NCBI GenBank assembly: GCA_017883345.1
Contig: JADGNT010000247.1
Coordinates: forward strand, 1-7,215
Origin: Candidatus Solibacter sp.
Lineage (GTDB): Bacteria > Acidobacteriota > Terriglobia > Bryobacterales > Bryobacteraceae
Direction: 5' to 3'
DNA: 7,215 nucleotides
Part shown: positions 1 through 5,964 of the stretch, piece after piece
Numbering within the stretch: the stretch's first letter is position 1
How the letters are laid out: each line of letters begins with the position of its first letter
Notes under the pieces: model-generated
Told to the model about the DNA's origin: nothing
What the model saw: only the letters and a program-made list of their open reading frames with translations
Databases searched by the model: none
Made by a program: the position numbers and the translations under genes

Positions 1-12
1 GGCCGAAAGGCC

Positions 13-47
13 GAGTTGCGTTTCCTAGTCTGTAATTAGGGGGACTC
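13..47 (+). promoter_or_regulatory. Possible leader hairpin covering a Shine-Dalgarno sequence
   Basis: GAGT (13-16) can pair with ACTC (44-47). Inside that, CCTA (24-27) pairs with TAGG (37-40), and three T residues (21-23) can wobble with GGG (41-43). The paired G-run (39-43) is the only good ribosome-binding site for the mini-ORF starting at 51, so the fold could limit its translation. The extreme left edge (1-12) also forms a 4-bp GGCC stem with a GAAA loop. The stems are short and partly wobble, so this is a suggestion from base pairing only and not a recognised RNA family. Confidence 0.2.
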
Positions 48-50
48 TTG

Positions 51-86
51 ATGAGCACCGATAACGTTAGGAGACAGACACTATGA
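51..86 (+). CDS. Candidate 11-residue leader ORF, ATGA-coupled to the next gene
   Basis: The ORF reads MSTDNVRRQTL and stops at TGA (84-86), which overlaps the ATG (83-85) of the following gene as ATGA. A G-rich Shine-Dalgarno-like stretch (39-43) lies 7 bases before the start. An in-frame stop at 33-35 shows this is not the tail of a longer gene. The arrangement is the usual signature of translational coupling. An ORF this short can arise by chance; the same layout before the gene at 542 is what makes it worth listing. Confidence 0.3.
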   Translation: MSTDNVRRQTL

Positions 87-487
87 TTCAATACGACACA
101 GACGGCACGACGTTGTTTTACATCGACGCCAATGGAAAGAAGTTCTCAGAGGATAGGCCTTACAGCGAAATGCTTGTGATCATGGATGCGCAGCAGCAAG
201 CCATAAGGGAGAACGCTGCAACCCTTCAGAGCTACAGCGAAGCGTTGTCTCGGGTCCAGGGGCCACTGGATGCCGGACAGGGACCGGCGAATCCCACAGC
301 GCCGCCGAAGCCGCTCCAAAAGATCGTGAGCGATACGGGCGTGGTGAGTTTCGCGCCATTCGACCCGCCGCTGGCCGATCTGGTGATTCCGAAAACTACA
401 CCCAGTCAGGTCAACACGGCAGACACCGGGCTCACCACGTATGACATGGTGCTGAGGATGTACCAAAAGATGTTCCCCGACGCGTAG
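83..487 (+). CDS. Hypothetical protein, possibly phage-derived (134 residues)
   Basis: I do not recognise the family. The start is supported by AGGAGA (70-75) seven bases before the ATG. The protein has a polar N-terminus with tyrosines and an FYIDANGKKF stretch (about 12-21). An alanine/glutamine-rich helical segment follows (about 30-58), compatible with a coiled coil. Then comes a Pro/Ala linker (about 63-78) and a mixed C-terminal part ending at FPDA. There is no signal peptide and no membrane segment. It sits 54 bases before a holin-like gene on the same strand, so a structural or accessory protein of a phage remnant is a reasonable guess, based on context only. Confidence 0.65.
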   Translation: MIQYDTDGTTLFYIDANGKKFSEDRPYSEMLVIMDAQQQAIRENAATLQSYSEALSRVQGPLDAGQGPANPTAPPKPLQKIVSDTGVVSFAPFDPPLADLVIPKTTPSQVNTADTGLTTYDMVLRMYQKMFPDA

Positions 488-521
488 ATCCCAATCGTAC
501 AAAGAGGAGCACGGAAAACTT

Positions 522-545
522 ATGTCAGAAGAGAGGCTTACATGA
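522..545 (+). CDS. Candidate 7-residue leader ORF, ATGA-coupled to the holin-like gene
   Basis: The ORF reads MSEERLT and ends in TGA (543-545), overlapping the ATG (542-544) of the next gene. A strong purine-rich site, AAAGAGGAG (501-509), lies upstream but 12 bases from this start, which is long. AGAGAGG (530-536) inside the mini-ORF can serve the downstream gene by itself. It repeats the layout seen at 51-86. It is very short and could be fortuitous. Confidence 0.2.
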   Translation: MSEERLT

Positions 546-727
546 ACAGTCTCGGGTTGTGGTTGAGAGGATTGGCCGCCGCCGTAATCGGCGGCGCGAT
601 AGCCAGTGCCGCCCAGGCTGCGGCGGTGGGAAGCATCCAGCCAGCGAATTTGAAGACGGCCGCCCTTACCGGGGCGGCCCTCACGCTGGGCGCGTACCTG
701 ACACAATCGCCGGTGGGCAGCAAGTAG
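542..727 (+). CDS. Small holin-like membrane protein (61 residues)
   Basis: The protein is almost wholly hydrophobic, with two likely membrane segments: residues about 6-28 (a GLAAAVIGGAIASAAQAAA stretch) and about 38-54 (TAALTGAALTLGAYL). It ends in the short polar tail QSPVGSK. Length, Gly/Ala-rich helices and a terminal YL-x-QSPV motif resemble the small holin-type proteins found in phage lysis modules. That assignment is from memory of such sequences, not from a search. AGAGAGG (530-536) is a ribosome-binding site five bases before the ATG. The gene converges on the minus-strand gene ending at 737 with a gap of only nine bases and no visible terminator. No endolysin is present, so a lysis role is unproven. 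Confidence 0.6.
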   Translation: MNSLGLWLRGLAAAVIGGAIASAAQAAAVGSIQPANLKTAALTGAALTLGAYLTQSPVGSK

Positions 728-736
728 TTGGCGCGA

Positions 737-1519
737 TTACTCCACGATGGTGATCTGAATCGGGAGCAACTGCATGGTTAGTTCGACCTGAACATTGAGG
801 ACGCCGGATTTGGCTCCCTTGGCGGCGCGCAGGGTGAGAGTGGCCTTGCCGCCCGCCGAGAGAGTGGACTTGTCCAGTTTGGCCTCAAGCCCGGGCAAGG
901 CCGCGGGCACTGACAGCGACATGAGCCCGGGCGCCCGATTCGTGATGGTCACCTCCGCCGATTCGCCGGCTTTCAGACGGACGGCGTCCTTATCCAATTG
1001 AATCTGCTGGAACAGGAAATCGGCTGAAGTGGGGATGCTGGCAAGCGATGGCGGCGGCGGTGCGGCGCCCTTCTCGGGAAACGCTCCCGGTTTCATCCTG
1101 CCCCAGGGAGTATTGAGCAGAGCGTCCTGATCCACATACCAGACCCACTTGCCATTCTCCAACTTCCAGGCGCTGGGCGTGGGCACCTTCATCGGATGGT
1201 CGGCGAAACCGGGCATCATGATGTACTGTTCGCACACCATCACGCCATTCGCCTTGGTGAAGTTCTCCGAATAATCGATTCGGGAGAACTCGCAGGAGAG
1301 GTACTTGGGCTTATTGTGGGTGTAGAAGAAGTCCTTGGTATCCTCGGCGACTAATTCTTCGGCCTTGCGGAACTCGCCTTTGACGTGGAGGTCGAAAAAC
1401 TCCTGGACGCGGGCGCGCAGGGCGGCATCGACATCGGCCGGAGGCTTCGGCTTAAATGGATCGTTCGGCTGCGCAAAGGCAAAAGCGGCAAACAGGGCGA
1501 ACAGAGCGAAACGGTGCAT
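737..1519 (-). CDS. Secreted protein of unknown function with C-terminal Ig-like domain
   Basis: The 260-residue protein begins with a clear Sec signal peptide: MHR, then a Phe/Ala/Leu core, with probable cleavage after AFA at residue 16. After a Pro-rich linker (about 20-28) comes an alpha+beta part (about 30-135, with FFDLHVKGEFRKAEEL and later WKLENGKWVWYVD) resembling NTF2-like/SnoaL-type folds. A Pro-rich hinge (152-158) leads to a beta-rich Ig-like tail (about 175-260). A GAGGT site (1524-1528) precedes the ATG. The start is eight bases after the stop of the dehydrogenase remnant, so it may be read from the galB-ligK operon. I do not recognise a named family. The fold statements are judged by eye. 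Confidence 0.8.
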   Translation of the reverse strand: MHRFALFALFAAFAFAQPNDPFKPKPPADVDAALRARVQEFFDLHVKGEFRKAEELVAEDTKDFFYTHNKPKYLSCEFSRIDYSENFTKANGVMVCEQYIMMPGFADHPMKVPTPSAWKLENGKWVWYVDQDALLNTPWGRMKPGAFPEKGAAPPPPSLASIPTSADFLFQQIQLDKDAVRLKAGESAEVTITNRAPGLMSLSVPAALPGLEAKLDKSTLSAGGKATLTLRAAKGAKSGVLNVQVELTMQLLPIQITIVE

Positions 1520-1527
1520 GACTACCT

Positions 1528-1794
1528 CTAATTATAGACGCACCGTACGCCCGGAAAAGACGAACGGCGATCCCCTTGAGTTGCGGACAGGGACCCGCGA
1601 CGCGGCGGCGAGGCGAATGCCCACTCATCGGCGCCGTAGTGGCCGGCGCTCAGCACGCACTCGAAAATCGGCTCCTCCATGCCCTTCACGATGATGCTGC
1701 GACACATCTTCACCGCTCCGGCGCCGCGCAACCCCTTGGCGAGGTGGCATCCGGCCTCGCCAAAGCCAATCGAGCCGATGGCCGGGAATTTCAC
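1528..1794 (-). pseudogene. Internally deleted remnant of a DUF1932-type NAD(P)-dependent dehydrogenase
   Basis: A GTG at 1794 overlaps the ligK stop as GTGA, and GGAGGAG (about 1803-1809) lies eight bases upstream, so the original coupled start survives. Residues 1-26 carry a Rossmann start, IGSIGFGEAGCHLAKGLRGAG, as in 6-phosphogluconate-dehydrogenase-like proteins. Residues 27-50 (AVKMCRSIIVKGMEEPIFEC, then VLSA) match the start of the second (DUF1932) domain, normally far downstream in proteins of about 290-300 residues. The join (near 1717) therefore removes most of the nucleotide-binding domain in frame. Homology fades after about residue 60, and the reading runs out to TAG at 1528. Only 88 codons remain, so it cannot be an active dehydrogenase. 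Domain identification is by recognition and was not searched. Confidence 0.7.
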
Positions 1795-2486
1795 CGCAGG
1801 CTCTCCTCCGATTCCACCCACTCGACGCCGAGTTCGGCGAGCTTGCCGCGCAGCCCGTACATATCCAGGCCCAGCTCCCCGGATTTCAGCCGGGCGCGCG
1901 AGCGCTCTTCCTTGGCGCGGCGTTCGCCGCCCAGGCGGGCCACTTCCACGGCCGCTTGGCGCGGCACCACGACCACGCCATCCCGATCTCCCACGATGAC
2001 GTCGCCGGGCCGGACCAGCGCCCCGGCGCAGACCACTTCCACGTTGACGCAACCCGCGGTGGCTTTGACGGTTCCCTGGGCGGAGATGGCTTTCGCCCAA
2101 ACCGGGAAGTTCATGGCGGTGAGTTCGCTGGTATCGCGCACGCCGGCATCGATGGCCAACCCCACCACGCCGTGCGCACGGCAGCTTTCGCCCAGCAACT
2201 CACCGAACATGCCATCGTCCGATTCGGAGGTGGTCGCCACCACCAGAACGTCGCCGGGAGCGACCACTTCCATGGCGGCGTGGATCATCAGGTTGTCGCC
2301 GGGCTGGCACCACACCGTCACGGCGCTTCCCGACAAGCGCGCGCTGGGGTAAACCGGCCGCATATACGGCCGCATGAGACCCCGTCGGCCCTGCGCTTCA
2401 TGCACCGTCGCGACGCCCAGTTCCCCCAACAGACGGATGGTTTCCCCATCCGCTCTGGCGATGCGCCGAACCACCACGGGCTTCAT
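1791..2486 (-). CDS. ligK: 4-carboxy-4-hydroxy-2-oxoadipate aldolase (HMG/CHA aldolase, RraA-like fold)
   Basis: This class II pyruvate aldolase splits 4-carboxy-4-hydroxy-2-oxoadipate into pyruvate and oxaloacetate, the last step of the gallate and protocatechuate 4,5-cleavage pathways (synonyms galC, proA, pcmE). The 231-residue product shows family hallmarks: GVATVHEAQGRRGLM (24-38), PGDNLMIHAAME (62-73), GVRD with the substrate/metal pair R117-D118, the FPVWAK segment (127-132), and the C-terminal GELGLDMYGLR (203-213). The acidic residue 21 positions before R117 is E96, where Pseudomonas-type enzymes have Asp. The ATG at 2486 is chosen because GGAGGA lies just upstream and ATGA overlaps the galB stop. 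A longer in-frame reading upstream only shadows galB. The enzyme is cytoplasmic and needs a divalent metal. Confidence 0.92.
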   Translation of the reverse strand: MKPVVVRRIARADGETIRLLGELGVATVHEAQGRRGLMRPYMRPVYPSARLSGSAVTVWCQPGDNLMIHAAMEVVAPGDVLVVATTSESDDGMFGELLGESCRAHGVVGLAIDAGVRDTSELTAMNFPVWAKAISAQGTVKATAGCVNVEVVCAGALVRPGDVIVGDRDGVVVVPRQAAVEVARLGGERRAKEERSRARLKSGELGLDMYGLRGKLAELGVEWVESEESLR

Positions 2487-3208
2487 GCCAGTTCCTCCGT
2501 CACCTGGGGATACGGCCGCTGGAAGGCTTCGGCATACTTGATCCCCTTCCGGTTGGAATTCCGCACCGCCTGGGAGCCGCGGCGTTTGGAGAGGTCCGTG
2601 TAGTACTCCCACAAGTGCACCTGGGTCTCCATCGATTCCATGGCTTTGCGCTTGGTGTCGAACACCGGGGTGATGTCGAGCAACACCTGCGGCTGGAACG
2701 CACACTGCTCTGGTTGGTTCGGCTCAAAGAAGAACACCGGCGGCGCGCCGATCGCCTTACCCGGCGCCGGATATCCCAAGGCCTGGGCGTAGACCCGCGA
2801 GCGCATGGTGATGCTGCTGGCTTCGGGATGATCGTAATTGTGGGGGTCGAGAGGCGCGTGGGTGAGCACGAATTCCGGCTGGTTCAGGCGGAATTCGGTC
2901 ACCATTTCCTGAATCGTCTCCTCCGACGCCTGGAGCGGATAGTCGCCGGCATCGAAGAAGCGGACTTCGGCGCCGAGGATCTCCGCCGCCCGCGTGGACT
3001 CGGCGCGCCGAATTTCCTTGACCCGCTCAATCGTCATGCCCGGTTGCTTCCAGGCCCCCTGGCTCTCGCCCCGCTCGCCATACGACAGGCAGAGGATGCG
3101 GACCTTGTAGCCGCGGGAAGCGTACAACGCAATGGCGCCGCCGGCCCGCCACACAAAATCGGCCGCGTGCGCGCTCACAACCAGAATCGTCTTCGTCGAG
3201 TTTTCCAT
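2483..3208 (-). CDS. galB: 4-oxalomesaconate hydratase (PIG-L/LmbE fold)
   Basis: GalB hydrates 4-oxalomesaconate to 4-carboxy-4-hydroxy-2-oxoadipate, the substrate of LigK, whose gene follows with a 4-base ATGA overlap. The 241-residue protein opens with strand TILVVSAHAADFVWRAGG (7-24). The metal-site motif is H14-A-A-D17, not the AHPDDE of true deacetylases, and this separates GalB from the PIG-L deacetylases. Further hallmarks are LSYGERGES (41-49), FFDAGDYPL (84-92), DPHNYDHPEA (121-130) with the third metal histidine, FFFEPNQPEQC (159-169) and HLWEYYT (198-204). I chose ATG 3208 because family members begin just before this first strand. The upstream site is weak (GGAAG about 10 bases away). 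Usual length for the family is about 240-260 residues. Confidence 0.9.
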   Translation of the reverse strand: MENSTKTILVVSAHAADFVWRAGGAIALYASRGYKVRILCLSYGERGESQGAWKQPGMTIERVKEIRRAESTRAAEILGAEVRFFDAGDYPLQASEETIQEMVTEFRLNQPEFVLTHAPLDPHNYDHPEASSITMRSRVYAQALGYPAPGKAIGAPPVFFFEPNQPEQCAFQPQVLLDITPVFDTKRKAMESMETQVHLWEYYTDLSKRRGSQAVRNSNRKGIKYAEAFQRPYPQVTEELA

Positions 3209-3347
3209 AGTGGGGCTTCCGTGAACATGGTAACCGGGAGTGGCCCGGCCCGTCCTCAACCATTGGACTGGAATCTTGCGGCATCCCTCCTGGTACAACA
3301 TAGATATGACGTTGGACAAGGCGAAATCCCTCGCGGCGGCGGTTTAG
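3209..3347. promoter_or_regulatory. Divergent intergenic region between galB and the dicarboxylate symporter
   Basis: This 139-base gap must hold the promoters of both divergent units. I could not pick a convincing -35/-10 pair on either strand. On the plus strand a 13-codon ORF (3306-3347, MTLDKAKSLAAAV) ends at TAG directly before the symporter start and in the same frame. No clear operator palindrome was found. A shared regulator acting here is plausible from the layout but not shown by the sequence. Confidence 0.4.
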
Positions 3348-4646
3348 TTGGTGGCCACACGCCCCCGCTTTTATCACACCCTGTACTTCCGCGTGATCGC
3401 CGGCATCGCCGCCGGCATCGCGCTCGGTTCCTTCTATCCCTCCACCGGCGAGATGATGAAACCGCTCGGCGACGGCTTCATCAAACTCATCCGCATGATG
3501 ATCGCGCCGGTCATCTTCCTCACCGTCGTGACCGGTATCGCGCGCATCGGAGATATGCGCAAACTCGGCCGCGTCGGGCTCAAGGCGCTGCTCTACTTCG
3601 AGGTGGTGACCACCGTCGCGCTCTTCGTCGGGTTCGCGGTCGTCAAAGTGGTCCAACCCGGCGCCGGAATCAACGCCACCGCCGCAACCCTCGATGCCAA
3701 TGCCGTCCAACAGTACGCCACTTCCGGGAAACAGTTGCACGCGGTGGATTTCGTGCTGCACATGATTCCCGACACCTTGGTTGGCGCCTTCGCCAACGGC
3801 GAAATCCTCCAGGTCCTGCTGATCGCGATTCTCTTCGGCGTGGCCCTGGCCGCTTACCGCCTGCGGCAACCCGTTGTCGAGGCAGCCGACTCGCTGACCC
3901 ATCTGACGTTCGAAGTCATCGCGCTGATCATGAAAGTGGCGCCCATCGGGGCGTTCGGCGCCATGGCCTTCACCATCGGCAAGTACGGCCTGAAGACCCT
4001 CTTGCCGCTCGGCAAGCTGCTTCTGTGCGTGTACCTGACCAGCGCGCTCTTTGTCTGCCTGGTACTCGGACTGATTGCGCGATTGCACGGTTTCAGCCTC
4101 TGGAAATTCCTCAAGTACATCAAAGAAGAGCTTCTGCTCGTGCTCGGCACCTCCTCTTCGGAGGTGGCCTTGCCGCGAATGATCGTCAAGCTGGAAAGGT
4201 TGGGTTGTTCGAAATCCGTGGTGGGCCTGGTCGTCCCCGCAGGCTACTCCTTCAACCTGGATGGCACGGCGATCTATCTGACCATCGCAGCCCTTTTCGT
4301 GGCCCAGGCCACCAACACACACCTCAGCGGGCGCGAGGAGTTCACCCTGTTGCTGGTGCTCATGCTCACTTCCAAAGGAGCGGCCGCGGTCACCGGAGGC
4401 GGTTTCATCACGCTCGCCGCCACGCTTTCCTCACTGGGAACGGTGCCCGTGGCCGGCATCACTTTGCTGCTCGGCGTGGACCGCTTCATGTCCGAGATGC
4501 GCGCCCTCACCAACCTGGTCGGCAACGGTGTCGCCACCATTGTGGTGGCCATATGGGAAGGCGAATTCGACCGCCAGCAAGCCCATCGCGTGCTGAACGG
4601 CGAAGTGGACGTCGAAGGTTTGGACCCCTTGCTGAGTGAAGGCTAG
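3348..4646 (+). CDS. dctA: C4-dicarboxylate:cation symporter, DctA type (DAACS family)
   Basis: This inner-membrane carrier imports C4-dicarboxylates (succinate, fumarate, malate) with protons or sodium. The 432-residue product has the usual length and the family's diagnostic segments. These are [20 protein letters not shown] (37-56), the serine-rich hairpin [12 protein letters not shown] (267-278), [13 protein letters not shown] (299-311), [13 protein letters not shown] (341-353), and [17 protein letters not shown] (379-395), in which D379, R385 and N393 sit at substrate/cation positions. The motif wording matches DctA better than the glutamate carriers, although substrate cannot be fixed by sequence alone. 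An in-frame TAG (3345-3347) limits the start to TTG 3348 or GTG 3351; GTG is equally likely and the upstream GGCGGCGG is a weak binding site. It is divergent from galB-ligK, whose products include oxaloacetate. Confidence 0.9.
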   Translation: MVATRPRFYHTLYFRVIAGIAAGIALGSFYPSTGEMMKPLGDGFIKLIRMMIAPVIFLTVVTGIARIGDMRKLGRVGLKALLYFEVVTTVALFVGFAVVKVVQPGAGINATAATLDANAVQQYATSGKQLHAVDFVLHMIPDTLVGAFANGEILQVLLIAILFGVALAAYRLRQPVVEAADSLTHLTFEVIALIMKVAPIGAFGAMAFTIGKYGLKTLLPLGKLLLCVYLTSALFVCLVLGLIARLHGFSLWKFLKYIKEELLLVLGTSSSEVALPRMIVKLERLGCSKSVVGLVVPAGYSFNLDGTAIYLTIAALFVAQATNTHLSGREEFTLLLVLMLTSKGAAAVTGGGFITLAATLSSLGTVPVAGITLLLGVDRFMSEMRALTNLVGNGVATIVVAIWEGEFDRQQAHRVLNGEVDVEGLDPLLSEG

Positions 4647-4653
4647 CCGGCGG

Positions 4654-4671
4654 CCGGACGCTTCGGTCCGG
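4654..4671. terminator. GC-rich hairpin between convergent genes
   Basis: CCGGAC (4654-4659) and GTCCGG (4666-4671) form a perfect 6-bp stem with loop GCTTCG. It lies eight bases after the symporter stop and 29 bases beyond the end of the convergent Fic gene. No T-run follows on either strand, so it is at best a weak or factor-assisted bidirectional terminator. A second short GCGG/CCGC stem is at 4681-4694. Confidence 0.35.
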
Positions 4672-4699
4672 TTCGGTCCAGCGGGTCCTACCGCGGCCC

Positions 4700-5818
4700 T
4701 CATATACTCGCGGTTTGTGGGGTCACAGCAAGCGCGTAGCTGGTACTTCGCCCGCCTTCCGGATTGCGGACGAGAATGCCGCGTTCGACGAGTGGCAGAA
4801 TGTCACGGAGGGCGGTGTCTTGTGAACACTTGGCCAGCTTTGCGTGTTTTGATGTCGTGAGCTTGCCCTCAAACCCGTCGAGCAGCCGGTTGAGCACAAG
4901 ACGTTGGCGGTCGTTTAGGGGAATGGTAGCGACAGATTCCCAGAAACGCGCTTTAGCCAGGACGGAACCGAGAGTTGTCTGCGCGCCGTCGATGGCGCGA
5001 CCAAGACAGCCGAGGAACCACTCCGTCCAGTGGGTGGCGTCCATCGTACCTTTCTGCGTCTGTTCCAGGATGTCGTAGTAGGCATTGCGCTCCTGTCGGA
5101 TTTGCGCCGACATGCTGTAGAAACGCTGCGGACTGTTTTCTGAGCGCGCCAGGGCGAGATCGGCGATCGTACGCGCGATGCGGCCGTTCCCGTCGTCGAA
5201 GGGGTGTATCGTGACGAACCAGAGATGGGCCAGTCCTGCCTTCAGAACCGGATCGATGTCGGTGCTTGCGTTGAACCAGTCCAGGAATGCCTGCATTTCC
5301 TCGTCGAGGCGGCCGGCTTGAGGCGCCACGAAATGGACGCGCTCCCTGCCCAGCGGTCCGGAAACGACTTCCATCGGACCGGTGCTGTCGTCGCGCCAGG
5401 CCCCTACCCTGATTTTGGTCATGCCGCTGCGCCCTGTCGGAAATAACGCCGCATGCCACCCGTAAAGCCGCTCCGCGTCGAGCCGCTCGTCGTAGCGGCG
5501 CGTGGCATCGAGCATCATTTCGACGACGCCCTCGACATTGCGGTCTGTGGGTTTAAGGGCGCCAATATCGATGCCGAGCCGACGAGCAATTGAAGAGCGG
5601 ACCTGCTCGGCATCAAGCTTTTCGCCTTCAATTTCACTGCTCTTGAGCACGTCGGCAGTGAGTGTCTGCAGGACAGCTTCCTGGCGTAGACTAAAGCCCA
5701 AAGCTTCCATGCGACCGGTCAGTCGTCCCTGACGGTGACGCACGGAGGCAAGAGGTTCGGCGAGAAGTTCGCGATTGCACGTAAACTGCGGCCACTCGGG
5801 CAATTCATAAATGTACAT
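4700..5818 (-). CDS. Fic family protein (class II, DUF4172 N-terminus), probable AMPylase
   Basis: Fic enzymes transfer AMP (or another nucleotide moiety) from a nucleotide to target-protein hydroxyls. The 372-residue product has an N-terminal YELPEWPQFT motif typical of the DUF4172 domain. The inhibitory-helix motif S60-x-x-x-E64-G65 (SSEIEG) lies ahead of the Fic core, which places it in class II with built-in autoinhibition. The catalytic loop HPFDDGNGRIAR (205-216) is complete, with H205 as base, N211 and R213. A target-binding flap region precedes it (about 138-165). The last 70 residues look like a winged helix (LNDRQRLVLNRLLDGF, then TALRDILPLVERGIL), so DNA binding or autoregulation is possible. 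ATG 5818 is preferred to GTG 5827: GAGG lies eight bases upstream and the motif YELPEWP follows at once. Targets are unknown. Confidence 0.92.
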   Translation of the reverse strand: MYIYELPEWPQFTCNRELLAEPLASVRHRQGRLTGRMEALGFSLRQEAVLQTLTADVLKSSEIEGEKLDAEQVRSSIARRLGIDIGALKPTDRNVEGVVEMMLDATRRYDERLDAERLYGWHAALFPTGRSGMTKIRVGAWRDDSTGPMEVVSGPLGRERVHFVAPQAGRLDEEMQAFLDWFNASTDIDPVLKAGLAHLWFVTIHPFDDGNGRIARTIADLALARSENSPQRFYSMSAQIRQERNAYYDILEQTQKGTMDATHWTEWFLGCLGRAIDGAQTTLGSVLAKARFWESVATIPLNDRQRLVLNRLLDGFEGKLTTSKHAKLAKCSQDTALRDILPLVERGILVRNPEGGRSTSYALAVTPQTASI

Positions 5819-5839
5819 TCTCCGCACCTCATGCGGAGA
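5819..5839 (-). promoter_or_regulatory. 8-bp inverted repeat over the Fic ribosome-binding site
   Basis: TCTCCGCA (5819-5826) and TGCGGAGA (5832-5839) are perfect inverted arms around a 5-base centre. On the minus strand the element starts at the edge of the -10 box and ends directly before the Fic ATG. The GAGG Shine-Dalgarno sequence lies in its centre and the start of one arm. It can act as a DNA operator, for instance for the winged-helix tail of the Fic protein itself, or as an mRNA hairpin masking the ribosome-binding site. Which of these, if either, is not decided by the sequence. Confidence 0.5.
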
Positions 5840-5867
5840 TTATAGCCGGAATCGCCGCGCCTCGCAA
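5839..5867 (-). promoter_or_regulatory. Sigma-70-type promoter of the Fic gene
   Basis: On the minus strand a perfect TATAAT (-10, 5844 to 5839) is separated by 17 bases from TTGCGA (-35, 5867 to 5862, four of six matches). The predicted transcript start is near 5832, giving a leader of about 14 bases with GAGG in place for ATG 5818. Spacing and position are ideal; strength was not tested. Confidence 0.6.
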
Positions 5868-5964
5868 GTATTTGACGCACACGGTCCCCATCAACATAAG
5901 GTCCAATGCCCACACCCATTAGTTCTGTAGGGTCTAAGCTTTGGACCATAAGTACTTTAAAATG
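5845..5964. other. Intergenic stretch between Fic promoter and tRNA-Leu fragment
   Basis: I see no gene here. GGTCCAA (5900-5906) and TTGGACC (5941-5947) form a 7-bp inverted repeat 34 bases apart. The stretch is visibly more AT-rich than its neighbours toward the tRNA fragment (for example AGTACTTTAAAA at 5951-5962). The -35 box of the Fic promoter lies at its left end. Confidence 0.4.

Noticed and set aside
1531..1536. TATAAT on the minus strand just before the secreted-protein gene
   Set aside because: A start from it would begin within or after the GAGGT site, about five bases before the ATG, and no good -35 is seen.
1576..2352. Plus-strand frame antisense to ligK
   Set aside because: The product is low-complexity (Ser/Thr/Arg-rich), while the opposite strand encodes a clear LigK with coupled neighbours.
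2487..2705. 73-residue upstream extension of ligK
   Set aside because: It overlaps galB out of frame; ATG 2486 has a good ribosome-binding site and the family's normal N-terminus.
3209..3319. 37-residue N-terminal extension of galB from a TTG
   Set aside because: The family begins just before the TILVVSAHAAD strand, and the extra residues resemble no signal or domain.
2615..4639. Very long plus-strand open frame (674 codons) across galB and the symporter
   Set aside because: It runs antisense to galB and out of frame with the symporter; its product is Arg/His-rich without domains, a typical GC-rich shadow frame.
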